From Diaphorobacter aerolatus (GTDB lineage: Bacteria > Pseudomonadota > Gammaproteobacteria > Burkholderiales > Burkholderiaceae_C): DNA of 64,000 nucleotides. Both the position numbers and the translations under genes were made by a program. A model generated the notes under the pieces. It saw only the letters and a list, made by a program, of their open reading frames with translations. It searched no databases and had not been told where the DNA came from. Where the stretch lies: the NCBI RefSeq assembly GCF_014489535.1, contig NZ_CP060783.1:2294001-2358000 (forward strand). Reading direction: 5' to 3'. Shown here piece by piece: positions 37,952 to 46,857 of the stretch (its first letter is position 1; every line of letters begins with the position of its first letter).

Positions 37952-40900
37952 TCGCCAAGCTGATTCGATGGTCGGTGGCCAAGCGCTTCCTGGTGCTGCT
38001 GGCCACCGCCATGCTCACGGCATGGGGCGTGTGGGGCGTTCGCAGCACGCCCGTGGATGCGCTGCCGGACTTGTCAGACGTGCAGGTCATCATTCGCACC
38101 AACTACCCAGGACAGGCGCCGCAGATCGTCGAGAACCAGGTCACCTACCCGTTGGCCACCACCATGCTGTCGGTGCCAGGGGCCAAGACCGTGCGCGGCT
38201 TCTCGTTCTTTGGCGACTCGTTCGTCTATGTCTTGTTCGAGGACGGAACCGACCTGTACTGGGCCCGCTCACGGGTACTGGAATACCTGAACCAGGTCCA
38301 GGGCCGATTGCCCGCCACGGCGAAGCCGGCCCTGGGTCCGGACGCCACAGGCGTCGGCTGGATCTTCCAGTACGCGCTCGTGGATCGCACGGGCAAGAAC
38401 GATCTGGCGCAACTGCGTGCGTTGCAGGACTGGTTCCTGAAGTTCGAACTCAAGAGCCTGCCCAACGTGGCCGAGGTGGCATCGGTGGGGGCATGGTCAA
38501 GCAGTACCAGGTCGTGCTCGACCCGATCAAGTTGGCGTCCTATGGCCTCAGTCAGGCTCAAGTCCGCGATGCCCTGATGGGGGCCAACCAGGAGACCGGC
38601 GGCTCCGTCCTGGAATTGTCAGGCGCGGAGTACATGGTCCGCGCGAGCGGCTACCTCAAGACCCTGGACGAGTTCCGGGAGATCCCCTTGACGGCACGCG
38701 GCGGTGTGCCGGTGCGGCTGGGGGATGTGGCGACGCTCCAGATAGGCCCGGAGATGCGGCGTGGCATTGCCGAACTCGACGGAGAAGGCGAGGTCGCCGG
38801 CGGCGTGGTGGTGCTGCGCTCCGGCAAGAATGCCCAGGAGACGATCGCTGCCGTCAAGGCCAAGCTCGCGGAGCTGCAGGGCAGCCTGCCGCCGGGCGTC
38901 GAGATCGTCACCACCTACGACCGCAGCGCGCTGATCGAGCGGGCCATTCGCAATCTCACGACCAAGCTGGGCGAAGAGTTTCTGGTGGTGGCGCTGGTCT
39001 GCGCACTGTTCCTTTGGCATCTTCGCTCTGCGTTGGTGGCCATCATTTCCCTCCCGCTGGGCGTGATGACGGCATTCCTTGTCATGCGCTACCAGGGCAT
39101 CAACGCCAACATCATGTCGCTGGGGGGATTGCCATCGCCGTGGGGGCGATGGTGGATGCAGCGGTGGTGATGATCGAGAACGCCCACAAGAAGCTGGAGG
39201 CTTGGCAGCACGCGCACCCAGATCAACGGCTGCAGGGCAAGGAACGGTGGGACGTGATCACACAGGCCGCGGAGGAAGTCGGTCCTGCGCTCTTCTTCTC
39301 GCTGCTCATCATCACGCTCTCGTTCATCCCGGTCTTCACCCTAGAAGCGCAGGAAGGCCGGCTGTTCGGCCCGCTGGCGTTCACCAAGACCTACGCGATG
39401 GCCGCGGCCGCAGGGCTGTCAGTGACGCTGATTCCCGTACTCATGGGCTACTGGATTCGCGGGCGTATCCCGGATGAGCAGAAGAACCCCATCACCCGCA
39501 TCCTGATCGCGGCCTACCGGCCAGCACTGGAGTGGGTACTGCGCCGGCCCAAGGCGACGCTGCTGATCGCCGTGCTGGCCTTGGCGACCACCGCCTGGCC
39601 CTTGGCGCGGCTCGGCGGTGAGTTTCTGCCGAGGTTGGACGAAGGGGACCTGCTCTACATGCCCTCGGCCCTGCCGGGACTCTCGGCGCAGCGCGCCACG
39701 GAGTTGCTGCAGCTGAGCAACCGCATGATCAAGACCGTGCCTGAAGTGGACAAGGTGTTCGGCAAGGCAGGACGGGCTGAAACGGCAACCGATCCGGCGC
39801 CACTGGAGATGTTCGAGACCACGGTGAAGCTCAAGCCCAGGGAGCAATGGCGTCCAGGCATGACGCCCGAAAAGCTCGTGGAAGAGCTGGACCGTGCCGT
39901 GAAGATCCCGGGCCTGTCCAACATCTGGATTCCCCCCATCCGCAATCGCATCGACATGCTGGCCACTGGCATCAAGAGCCCGATCGGGGTGAAGGTGACC
40001 GGTAACGACCTGGGCGTCATCGATCGCATCGCTGCAGAGGTCGAGCAGGTCGCCAAGGGCATTCCCGGCGTGACGTCATCCCTCGCGGAGCGCTTGACGG
40101 GTGGGCGCTACGTGGATGTTCAGATCGACCGCGTAGCCGCCGGTCGCTACGGCCTGAACATCGCCGATGTCCAGACGGTCATCGCCGGCGCGGTGGGTGG
40201 CGAAAACGTCTCGGAAACGGTCGAGGGGCTTGCCCGCTTTCCGATCAATCTGCGCTACGCGCGAGAATGGCGTGATTCACCACAACGGCTGGCAGAACTA
40301 CCCATCTTCACGCCGATGGGTCAGCAGATCACGTTGGGGACCGTGGCACGCATCGCGATCACCGATGGGCCGCCCATGCTCAAGAGCGAGAACGCACGGC
40401 CCTCCGGTTGGGTCTACGTCGATGTGCGCGGCCGTGATCTAGCCTCGGTGGCCAACGAACTGCGCGATGCCATCGGGCAGCAGGTCAAGCTGGAGCCGGG
40501 TGTGAGCATCACCTACTCCGGGCAGTTCGAATACATGGAGCGGGCCAATGCACGCCTGAAGGTTGTGGTGCCTGCCACCCTGTTGATCATCTTCGTTCTG
40601 TTGTACCTGACCTTCGCGCGTGTGGACGAAGCGGGCTTGATCATGGCGACCTTGCCCTTCGCGCTCACGGGGGGCATCTGGTTCCTGTACCTGCTGAATT
40701 ACAACCTGTCCATCGCCACCGGCGTGGGATTCATTGCGCTGGCAGGTGTGGCGGCGGAGTTCGGCGTAGTGATGCTCATCTATCTGAAGCAGGCCTTGGC
40801 GGAACGTTGCCCGGATGGCCGCAACCCAACGCGAGAAGAACTGCTCGATGCGATCCGGGAAGGGGCGGTGCTGCGCGTGCGCCCAAAAGCGATGACCGTT

Positions 40901-41065
40901 GCGGTCATCCTGGCGGGCCTGGTACCCATTGTTTGGAGCAGCGGCACGGGCTCTGAAGTCATGAGCCGCATAGCAGCTCCGATGCTCGGCGGGATGGTGA
41001 CCGCACCGTTGCTGTCGCTGTTCGTGATTCCGGCTGCCTATCTGCTGATGCGTAAGCCGCGCTAA
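37948..41065 (+). CDS. cusA: CusA-type RND copper pump, two frameshifts
   Basis: About 1,039 aa after repair of one-base deletions at 38487-38491 and 39122-39127. HME-RND pump: start [80 protein letters not shown] and the conserved membrane helix [15 protein letters not shown] that carries proton-relay acidic residues. Twelve membrane segments with two large periplasmic loops. It exports Cu(I)/Ag(I) using the proton gradient. Confidence 0.92.
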
Positions 41066-41072
41066 CTTGGCC

Positions 41073-41107
41073 GTCCAGCAGGGCCTCACGACGAGGCCCT
41101 GCTGGAC
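41073..41107. terminator. Strong hairpin after cusA
   Basis: Perfect 15-bp stem GTCCAGCAGGGCCTC/GAGGCCCTGCTGGAC with ACGAC loop, 8 bases after the cusA stop. No T run follows, but the position and stability fit an end of the cus operon. Confidence 0.65.
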
Positions 41108-41273
41108 GCGAGGGATCAAGCCGCCCGCGCAGAAGCCGGGAGCATTTCTCTCTGGCAAGGACTTCCTATTGCATTGATCCTTACAAGAAAATAATCATCT
41201 GCTCATCACTCTGTCAGGGGTGACCTGAACAATGGTTAAGCAATTCATGCATTCAATCTTGGGGCACTGATCC

Positions 41274-42164
41274 ATGGAATTGCGACACCTTCGTTGTTTT
41301 GTAGCCCTAGCAGAAGAGTTGCATTTCACCCGAGCGGCGGAGCGCCTGCATATCGAGCAACCCCCGCTGTCCCGAGCCATCAAGGAACTTGAGGATGAGT
41401 TAGGAGTGGTGCTCTTCGATCGAAATCGACGTGGAACTCTGCTGACCTCCGCGGGCGTCGCCTTTCTGCAGGACGTTCGCAGATTGTTTACCGTATTGGA
41501 ACAAGCACGGGAGAACGTCAAAGCGGTAGCAGCGGGCTCACAAGGGAGCCTGCGCATCGCCGTATCCGACGGCGCGATTGATCCTCGGCTGTCGGCGTTC
41601 CTGGCCCATTGTCGCGAGGAAGAGCCGGAGATCGAGATTCGCCTGTCCGAAGTGCCCTTGGCCGAGCAAGTGCGAGGACTCCGATCAGGCGACTTCACCA
41701 TCGGATTTGCGCACGCTGCCGATGTGGGCGAAGGCATCGTGGCCGAAACAATCTGGCAGGATCCATTGGTGGTCGCGATGCCTCCTAGGCACCCGCTGTT
41801 GTCGCACAAGAAGATTCCCCTGCACGAACTCGCCTGCCATCCTCTGGTGCTGTGCAACCCACAGGTATGCGAAGGCTACTGCCGTGAACTGGCCCGGCTC
41901 TTGCGGCCGCTGGAACGTGAACCCAACGTCGCTGAGCAGGTGTCTTCGCTCGACATGATGCTCACCTTGGTTGGCGCAGGCTATGGTGTCGGCTTCACAA
42001 CCGCGGCCAGGATCGCAGTCAGCCAGCGTCCTGATGTCGTAATCCGTCCCCTGGCCGTTGATTCGGCGGTGATCACCACCTATCTGCTTCGGCCCGATAG
42101 CGACGACTTGCCGGAGGCGCTGGAGCGATTTATCGTGCGCCTGCGCGAGCACTCGGGTGACTGA
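41274..42164 (+). CDS. LysR-family transcriptional regulator
   Basis: 296 aa. Winged-helix N-terminus (MELRHLRCFVALAEELHFTRAAERLHIEQPPLSRAI) and a C-terminal effector domain with GAGYGVGFTTAARIA. Regulates unknown targets; the neighbours are regulators and the integrase end of the island. A sequence relative lacking the DNA-binding domain is encoded at 42609. Confidence 0.9.
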   Translation: MELRHLRCFVALAEELHFTRAAERLHIEQPPLSRAIKELEDELGVVLFDRNRRGTLLTSAGVAFLQDVRRLFTVLEQARENVKAVAAGSQGSLRIAVSDGAIDPRLSAFLAHCREEEPEIEIRLSEVPLAEQVRGLRSGDFTIGFAHAADVGEGIVAETIWQDPLVVAMPPRHPLLSHKKIPLHELACHPLVLCNPQVCEGYCRELARLLRPLEREPNVAEQVSSLDMMLTLVGAGYGVGFTTAARIAVSQRPDVVIRPLAVDSAVITTYLLRPDSDDLPEALERFIVRLREHSGD

Positions 42165-42195
42165 GGGAATGTGCTGCCCTTCGGAACGCTCGATC

Positions 42196-42489
42196 TCAGG
42201 CCTCGGTTGGATTGCGAAGATTGCTTTCCGTTGCCGCGATCAATTCGGCCGCACTGATCTTGAGCGCCATGGAAATTTTAAGTATGAGGGGGAGCGTGGG
42301 TACATGCTCGCCACGCTCGATCTTGCCCATGTGCGAGCGCGAAATGCCTGCCAGGGCTGCGAACTCGTCTTGAGCGATTGCTTGAGCGACACGCGCTGCG
42401 CGTACGGCCTGCCCAAACGCCATTGCTGGAGCGGACTCATACGTAGATGTGCCAGCGGGACGACCTGGCTGAATAGTGGGCTTCTGCAT
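42196..42489 (-). CDS. XRE-family HTH regulator
   Basis: 97 aa with an HTH_3 domain (FGQAVRAARVAQAIAQDEFAALAGISRSHMGKIERGEHVPTL). Cro/CI-like repressor in size. Divergent from the effector-only LysR at 42609; the shared region has direct repeats. The start codon lies within a perfect 7-bp hairpin (CTTCTGC...GCAGAAG, 42481-42498), which could control translation or serve as an operator. Confidence 0.85.
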   Translation of the reverse strand: MQKPTIQPGRPAGTSTYESAPAMAFGQAVRAARVAQAIAQDEFAALAGISRSHMGKIERGEHVPTLPLILKISMALKISAAELIAATESNLRNPTEA

Positions 42490-42524
42490 CAGCAGAAGCG
42501 TCGAATAATCCGCAAAAATTAACC

Positions 42525-42550
42525 ACGTTAAAGTTATAGACGTTAAACTT
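42525..42550. promoter_or_regulatory. Direct repeats between XRE and LysR-like genes
   Basis: ACGTTAAA occurs at 42525-42532 and 42540-42547, a 15-base pitch, in an AT-rich stretch unlike its surroundings. Candidate operator for the XRE repressor, controlling both divergent genes. Confidence 0.45.
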
Positions 42551-42608
42551 CACTCTATTAATTCATGTTGGCTGAACCTGATCTGCTTTTTCGCTTTTAT
42601 AGGCTCAC

Positions 42609-43244
42609 ATGCCCACCGTCATCAGCCAACCTCCCCATCTCAGGCTTGCGATAGCGCCAGGCGTAACGTCATCGAGGCTTTCGGACCTGCTTGCGCTCCA
42701 ACGCGCCGAAGAGCCAGAGGTCACCATAGCGCTCCTTGAGGTCAGAGGTGACGAGATTCTTGCGGGACTGAAGGATGGCCATTACGACGCAGCGATGTCG
42801 CTTCAAGGAGCGACCGATTCGGCTCTCCATACACAACCCTTGTGGATCGAGCACATGGCAGTTGCTATGCCGTTGCGATCCTCCTTGATGGATCACGCCA
42901 AGCTCGCGATCGCCGATTTGCTGGATCACCCTGTCTTCCGCTGGCAGGCAGAGAGTTGCCCTTTGCTGGATCAGCGGTTGTCTTCACTTCCTGCGGTGAG
43001 GCAGCAGAGCACGCAGTACGTGGCTTCCTTCGAGATGCTGGCGCTCAAGGTCGCCGCAGGCTATGGCGTGGGAATCTCTACGCAATCGCGCATCGAGCGC
43101 GCTCACGGATGGGGACTCAGTATGCGATCGCTCGCCGACGGCCCCTACGAGGTCGTGACGTACCTCCAGCGGCCCTACGTACAAGCCACTCCGGCGACCG
43201 AGCGGTTCGAGCGCAGAGCGCTGCAGGTTGCAGTTACGATCTGA
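42609..43244 (+). CDS. LysR-type effector-binding domain without HTH
   Basis: 211 aa starting directly in the substrate-binding domain (HLRLAIAPGVTSSRLSDLL), with AAGYGVGISTQSRIERA near the end, parallel to the same segment in the full LysR at 41274. No winged helix is coded upstream in any frame. It may bind a ligand and pair with the intact LysR protein. The function is inference; the domain loss is directly visible. Confidence 0.75.
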   Translation: MPTVISQPPHLRLAIAPGVTSSRLSDLLALQRAEEPEVTIALLEVRGDEILAGLKDGHYDAAMSLQGATDSALHTQPLWIEHMAVAMPLRSSLMDHAKLAIADLLDHPVFRWQAESCPLLDQRLSSLPAVRQQSTQYVASFEMLALKVAAGYGVGISTQSRIERAHGWGLSMRSLADGPYEVVTYLQRPYVQATPATERFERRALQVAVTI

Positions 43245-43268
43245 TAGTGACAGGCGAGGCGGGCGCGA

Positions 43269-44257
43269 TCAGCACACTGTCCTGAACCGGCTGCGGTACT
43301 CGGCCGGCGTGGTGCCCAGGGTCCTGCGGAATGCGCGGTTGAGCGCGTCAGTGGTATTGAAGCCGCAGGTTGTGGCAATCCGTTCAAGCGGTTCGTCGGT
43401 GGTTTCCAACCGATTGCGCGCCATCTCCACGCGCACCGATTCAATGTAAGCGGCCGGCGTCATGTTCAATTCCGTCTTGAAGATGCGGGTCAGTTGCCGA
43501 TCGCTTACATGTGCCTGTTCGGCCAGTTCCGCGATGCTCATGGGCTTACCGATGCAGCGCATGATGTAGTGGCGCAGCGCATCCATGCGCCGGGTCTTGG
43601 ACGCCGGTTCCAGCGAGGCACTGAATTGGCTTTGCCCACTCGGGCGCTTTAGGAACATCACCAGTTGGCGCGCCACGCGCAGCGCCAACCGCTCGCCGAA
43701 GTCATCGGCGACCAAAGCCAACGCCAGGTCCAGACAGGCGGTCAGGCCGGCGCCGGTCCAGACATCACGGTCGCGGATGAAGATCGGGTCGGCATCCACC
43801 TTGACCTCCGGGTGCTCGTCAGCGAGTTGTTGCGCGGTGGACCAATGTGTGGTGACACGACGGCCTTCGAGCAGGCCTGTCGCAGCCAGGACATGCGCGC
43901 CCACGCACACGGACGCGAGGCGTCGGGTATGGCCTGCAAGCGCCCTCACAGATACCACCACCGAAGGCGCTACGACGGCGCGCACGCGTCGCTGCGCATC
44001 GACCTCGACCGCGCCCGGCACCACGAGGGTGTCGATCCTACGGGGGCGAGGTCGGCGAATGTCGTATCGGGCAGTACACGCACACCGGCCGAAGTCATGA
44101 CGGGCGCAAGCGTCGCAGCCGCCAACACCACCTCGTAGCCCGTCGGCTCGTCCATCTCGCGCTGAAGAAGTGAGAACACCTCGGCCGGACCGGTCACGTC
44201 CAGCAGATAGACGTGCTCGAACAGCACCATGACGATGAGGCGCTTGATGTTTGCCAT
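43269..44257 (-). CDS. GlxA-family AraC regulator with DJ-1/PfpI domain, one frameshift
   Basis: About 328 aa. N-terminal DJ-1/PfpI amidotransferase-like domain (VMVLFEHVYLLDVTGPAEVFSLL, ASVCVGAHVLAATGLLEGR), a one-base deletion at 44042-44046, and a C-terminal AraC HTH (ELAEQAHVSDRQLTRIFK and RIATTCGFNTTDALNRAFRR). Divergent from the isochorismatase-like hydrolase at 44405, which is probably its target. Confidence 0.85.
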
Positions 44258-44404
44258 GCTGCAAGCTCCGTGGGTGCCCGCGCACCGCAATGTCTGAATC
44301 TACATGTTAGATGACATTGCCGACATTCCGCTGCGCTTCTAGCATGACGAGGCGGTCATTTCTGATGGCCGGATCCTCCATTTCCCATTCAAGGAAGTAC
44401 AACT

Positions 44405-44998
44405 ATGAACTCCTCGACCACGCTGCGCCAGCTCAACGGACTGGACCCCACACCGGCCACGTTAGACGGTGCCACCTTGATCCTCGTGGACTATCAGAAC
44501 ACCTACACGCGCGGCGTCATGGAACTGGCCGGCTGGCAGCCGGCGCTGGCTTCGGCATCTGAACTGTTGACCCGGGCGCGCGCCGCCGACACCAACATCA
44601 TCCATGTCGTTCACGACGGTGGAGAGGGCTCGCCCTACGACCTCGCCGCCGAGATCGGTCAGATTCATCCCGCCGTCGCGCCGCTGCCCAACGAGCCCGT
44701 GGTCGTCAAGACGGCGCCCAATGCATTCGTCGGCACCGATTTGGGCGAGCGCGTTGAGGCGGCCGGTAACAAACAGGTCATCGTCATGGGATTCATGACC
44801 CACATGTGCGTGACGTTCACCGCCGAGGGTGCATTTCTACGCGGCAACCAGCCCACCGTAATGGCCGATGCCTGCGCGACGCGGGCCATCCGCACGGACG
44901 TGGTGAATGTGGAAGCCGCGGCCCTGCATGAGGGCGCTTTGGCGACGATCGCCGATCTCTACGCGGTCGTGGTGCGTTCGGGTACGTCGATCCGATAG
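44405..44998 (+). CDS. Isochorismatase-like cysteine hydrolase
   Basis: 197 aa. Catalytic triad of the cysteine hydrolase family: Asp in LILVDYQN, Lys in VVVKTAPNAF and Cys in MGFMTHMCVT. Such enzymes hydrolyse amides or isochorismate-type substrates; the substrate here cannot be told. It starts 147 bp from the divergent GlxA-type regulator. Confidence 0.85.
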   Translation: MNSSTTLRQLNGLDPTPATLDGATLILVDYQNTYTRGVMELAGWQPALASASELLTRARAADTNIIHVVHDGGEGSPYDLAAEIGQIHPAVAPLPNEPVVVKTAPNAFVGTDLGERVEAAGNKQVIVMGFMTHMCVTFTAEGAFLRGNQPTVMADACATRAIRTDVVNVEAAALHEGALATIADLYAVVVRSGTSIR

Positions 44999-45025
44999 AG
45001 GCCTCGCCCGGCTAACGCGCTGGCG

Positions 45026-46306
45026 TCACTCGCGCTCGATAACTCGAAGCAAAGCCGTTCGACGCTTCGACATGGGTCCGAAGGCCCTCGTGACATCTTC
45101 AACGCTTTTCTCCGACTTCAATGCGTCGAGGATGTCGGCCCAGTCCTGCATGATCACCTTGCGCGATTCCACGAACTTCGTGTGGTCGTATGGAGCGCGC
45201 GAGGAGTCCTTGTTCTTCTTCGAGTGTGCGAGTTGGAGATCGACCCGCTTTTCGGGATACCCAAGCAACCCAAGGATCGTCGTGGCGGTCGAACGGAAGC
45301 CATGGGACGAAAACCGCCCGCCATAACCCATGCGCTTGAGTGCTTGATTGAGCGTCGTTGCCGACATCACTTGTCCCGGCTTCCTGTAGCTCGGGAACAA
45401 TACTTTGCCGCCGCCAGTTAGAGCATGTAGCTCCCTAAGAGCGGCCACCGCCTGCCGTGACAGGGGAACCAAATGGGGGCGTCGCATCTTCATACGCTCG
45501 GACGGAATCGACCACATGGCGTTGTCCAGGTCGAACTCTTCCCAGGAGGCCTTGCGCAGTTCTACGGTGCGCACGTAGGTCAAGGCCATCAGCTTGAGGG
45601 CGAGGACTGTCGTCTGATAACCCCCTTCGTTGTCCACCCGATTGAGAAAGTCCGGGATCTCTGCCCATGTCAAAGGAGGGTTGTGGCGGACCTGAGGGCG
45701 CTTGACCAGTCCCTTGAGCAAGGCGGCAGGATCGAATTCGCAGAGACCTTGGGCAGCCGCATAACTGAAGATTTGCCCACACCACTGGCGAATGAGGATC
45801 GCCACAGTCTTCGCGCCACGAGCCGCCACATCCTTGATGATGGGGCGCAGATGTGGAGCCCTGATGCTGCTGATCGGCAACTTGCCAATCCGGGGGAAAA
45901 CATCCTTCTCAAGGTAGCTGGTGACTTGGTTGGTGTAGTACTCGCTCCAGTGAGCATTGCTGACGATCCACTCCCGAGCAACGGTCTCGAACGTGCGTTC
46001 GTATGTGTCGGCCTGGAGGGCGATCGCCGCCTTCTTCTCTACGATGGGGTCGAGTCCCTTCTTGACCAACGCCTTTGCCCGGTCCCGTTCCGCACGGGCC
46101 GCCTCCAGCGTGATTTTTGGGTATACCCCGATCGAGTACACCTGTTCAGCGCCGCCCAGCCGGTAGCGGTACCACCAGAGCTTGGAGCCGTTAGGCTGAA
46201 CGCGCAAAAAGAGGCTGCCTCCGTCCCGGAGTTGGTACACCTTGGGCCTGGGCTGCGCCGTTTCCACTTTGCGCGCCGAGAGAAGATTGAGTGCTGTGAG
46301 TGCCAT
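45026..46306 (-). CDS. int: Tyrosine integrase of island/P4 type
   Basis: 426 aa from ATG 46306, with GGAGG upstream. N-terminal arm-binding domain typical of DUF4102 integrases (QLRDGGSLFLRVQPNGSKLWWYRYR, VGVYP-like IGVYPKITLEAAR), then the catalytic core: Arg in TYVRTVELRK, HGFRSTA, LAHSKK and the tyrosine in APYDHTKF. It inserts and excises the island. Its start lies 154 bp from the interrupted trpG, the usual position next to an attachment site. Confidence 0.93.
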   Translation of the reverse strand: MALTALNLLSARKVETAQPRPKVYQLRDGGSLFLRVQPNGSKLWWYRYRLGGAEQVYSIGVYPKITLEAARAERDRAKALVKKGLDPIVEKKAAIALQADTYERTFETVAREWIVSNAHWSEYYTNQVTSYLEKDVFPRIGKLPISSIRAPHLRPIIKDVAARGAKTVAILIRQWCGQIFSYAAAQGLCEFDPAALLKGLVKRPQVRHNPPLTWAEIPDFLNRVDNEGGYQTTVLALKLMALTYVRTVELRKASWEEFDLDNAMWSIPSERMKMRRPHLVPLSRQAVAALRELHALTGGGKVLFPSYRKPGQVMSATTLNQALKRMGYGGRFSSHGFRSTATTILGLLGYPEKRVDLQLAHSKKNKDSSRAPYDHTKFVESRKVIMQDWADILDALKSEKSVEDVTRAFGPMSKRRTALLRVIERE

Positions 46307-46462
46307 GTGTATAACGCCTCCAAATTGGCCCGTTACACACTCCATTACACACATGAGCACTGGATTTGTCCAGCTTTCAGAATCGCTCGATGGACGATCA
46401 ACCCTTTAAAAACAAGGACTTAGAGTTTCTCCGTGGAGGTTGATGGAAGCCAGTGGACCTCA
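46307..46462. other. Island right end and attachment region
   Basis: Non-coding DNA between int and the trpG scar. It holds related short motifs in both orientations (GGAGGTTGATGG, GGACCTCAATCG, ATCAACCCTTT) that could be integrase arm sites. The crossover core itself cannot be defined without the left junction. Confidence 0.5.
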
Positions 46463-46504
46463 ATCGTAGTTATCCACCATCAGCAGTTTGATTCTGGAAG
46501 TCAT
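46460..46504 (-). pseudogene. trpG: trpG 5' end, cut after 14 codons by the island
   Basis: On the minus strand the codons read MTSRIKLLMVDNYD and then a stop made by island sequence. Anthranilate synthase component II starts with (M)(I/V)DNYDSFTYN, so this is trpG broken right before the conserved Ser. Its ATG overlaps the stop of the chorismate mutase gene (ATGA at 46501-46504), as expected for an intact trp operon. The rest of trpG is not in the window. Confidence 0.85.
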
Positions 46505-46857
46505 GATGCGTTGCCTCCCGGTTCGGTGCGCGGCTGCAAGCCGGCGGCGCGCATGCGCGCCAGTTCTTCGTGTTCGTAGTCGATGTAGCAGGCAATCATC
46601 GCGCGGTAGATGCGTTCGATGAGATCGGCGTTGCCGCCCTCTTTTTCGGCCTGCGGGCGCACGCGCTCGATGATGGCGTCGATGCGGTCCTGATCGTAGA
46701 CGAGGTTCTCGTCATTCTTCACCTTGGCGGCCTGGGTCATGTAGCCGCCGCGTTCCACGAGCAGCGGCACGAGGATGTCGTCGAGCGCGTTCACGCCGAC
46801 GCGCACCTCGTGCATGGTCTCGCAGTTCACCACCTTGTCAATTGCACGGCCCGTCAT
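46501..46857 (-). CDS. Chorismate mutase family protein (AroQ type)
   Basis: 118 aa, all helical, with ALDDILVPLLVERGGYMTQAA and IIERVRPQAE resembling single-domain AroQ/PchB mutases, which convert chorismate to prephenate. It sits between trpE and trpG with overlaps at both ends (TGATG and ATGA), so it is translated with the anthranilate synthase subunits. The start is the ATG within the trpE stop. Confidence 0.8.
   Translation of the reverse strand: MTGRAIDKVVNCETMHEVRVGVNALDDILVPLLVERGGYMTQAAKVKNDENLVYDQDRIDAIIERVRPQAEKEGGNADLIERIYRAMIACYIDYEHEELARMRAAGLQPRTEPGGNAS

Larger units (their letters stand above)
1..46462. mobile_element. Right-hand part of an integrated genomic island (left end outside window)
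   Basis: The accessory block ends sharply inside trpG, with an island-type tyrosine integrase next to the junction and reading inward. Its cargo is metabolic and copper-resistance genes rather than housekeeping genes. No conjugation or replication genes are visible, so whether it is an ICE or a non-mobile island cannot be told from here. The left boundary and the rest of trpG should lie beyond position 1, unless the metabolic block is an older, separate insertion. Integrase, trpG scar and gene content are seen directly; treating the whole 46 kb as one element is inference. Confidence 0.6.

Noticed and set aside
46307..46462. tRNA gene as the attachment site
   Set aside because: No cloverleaf-forming sequence is present; the interrupted gene is trpG.
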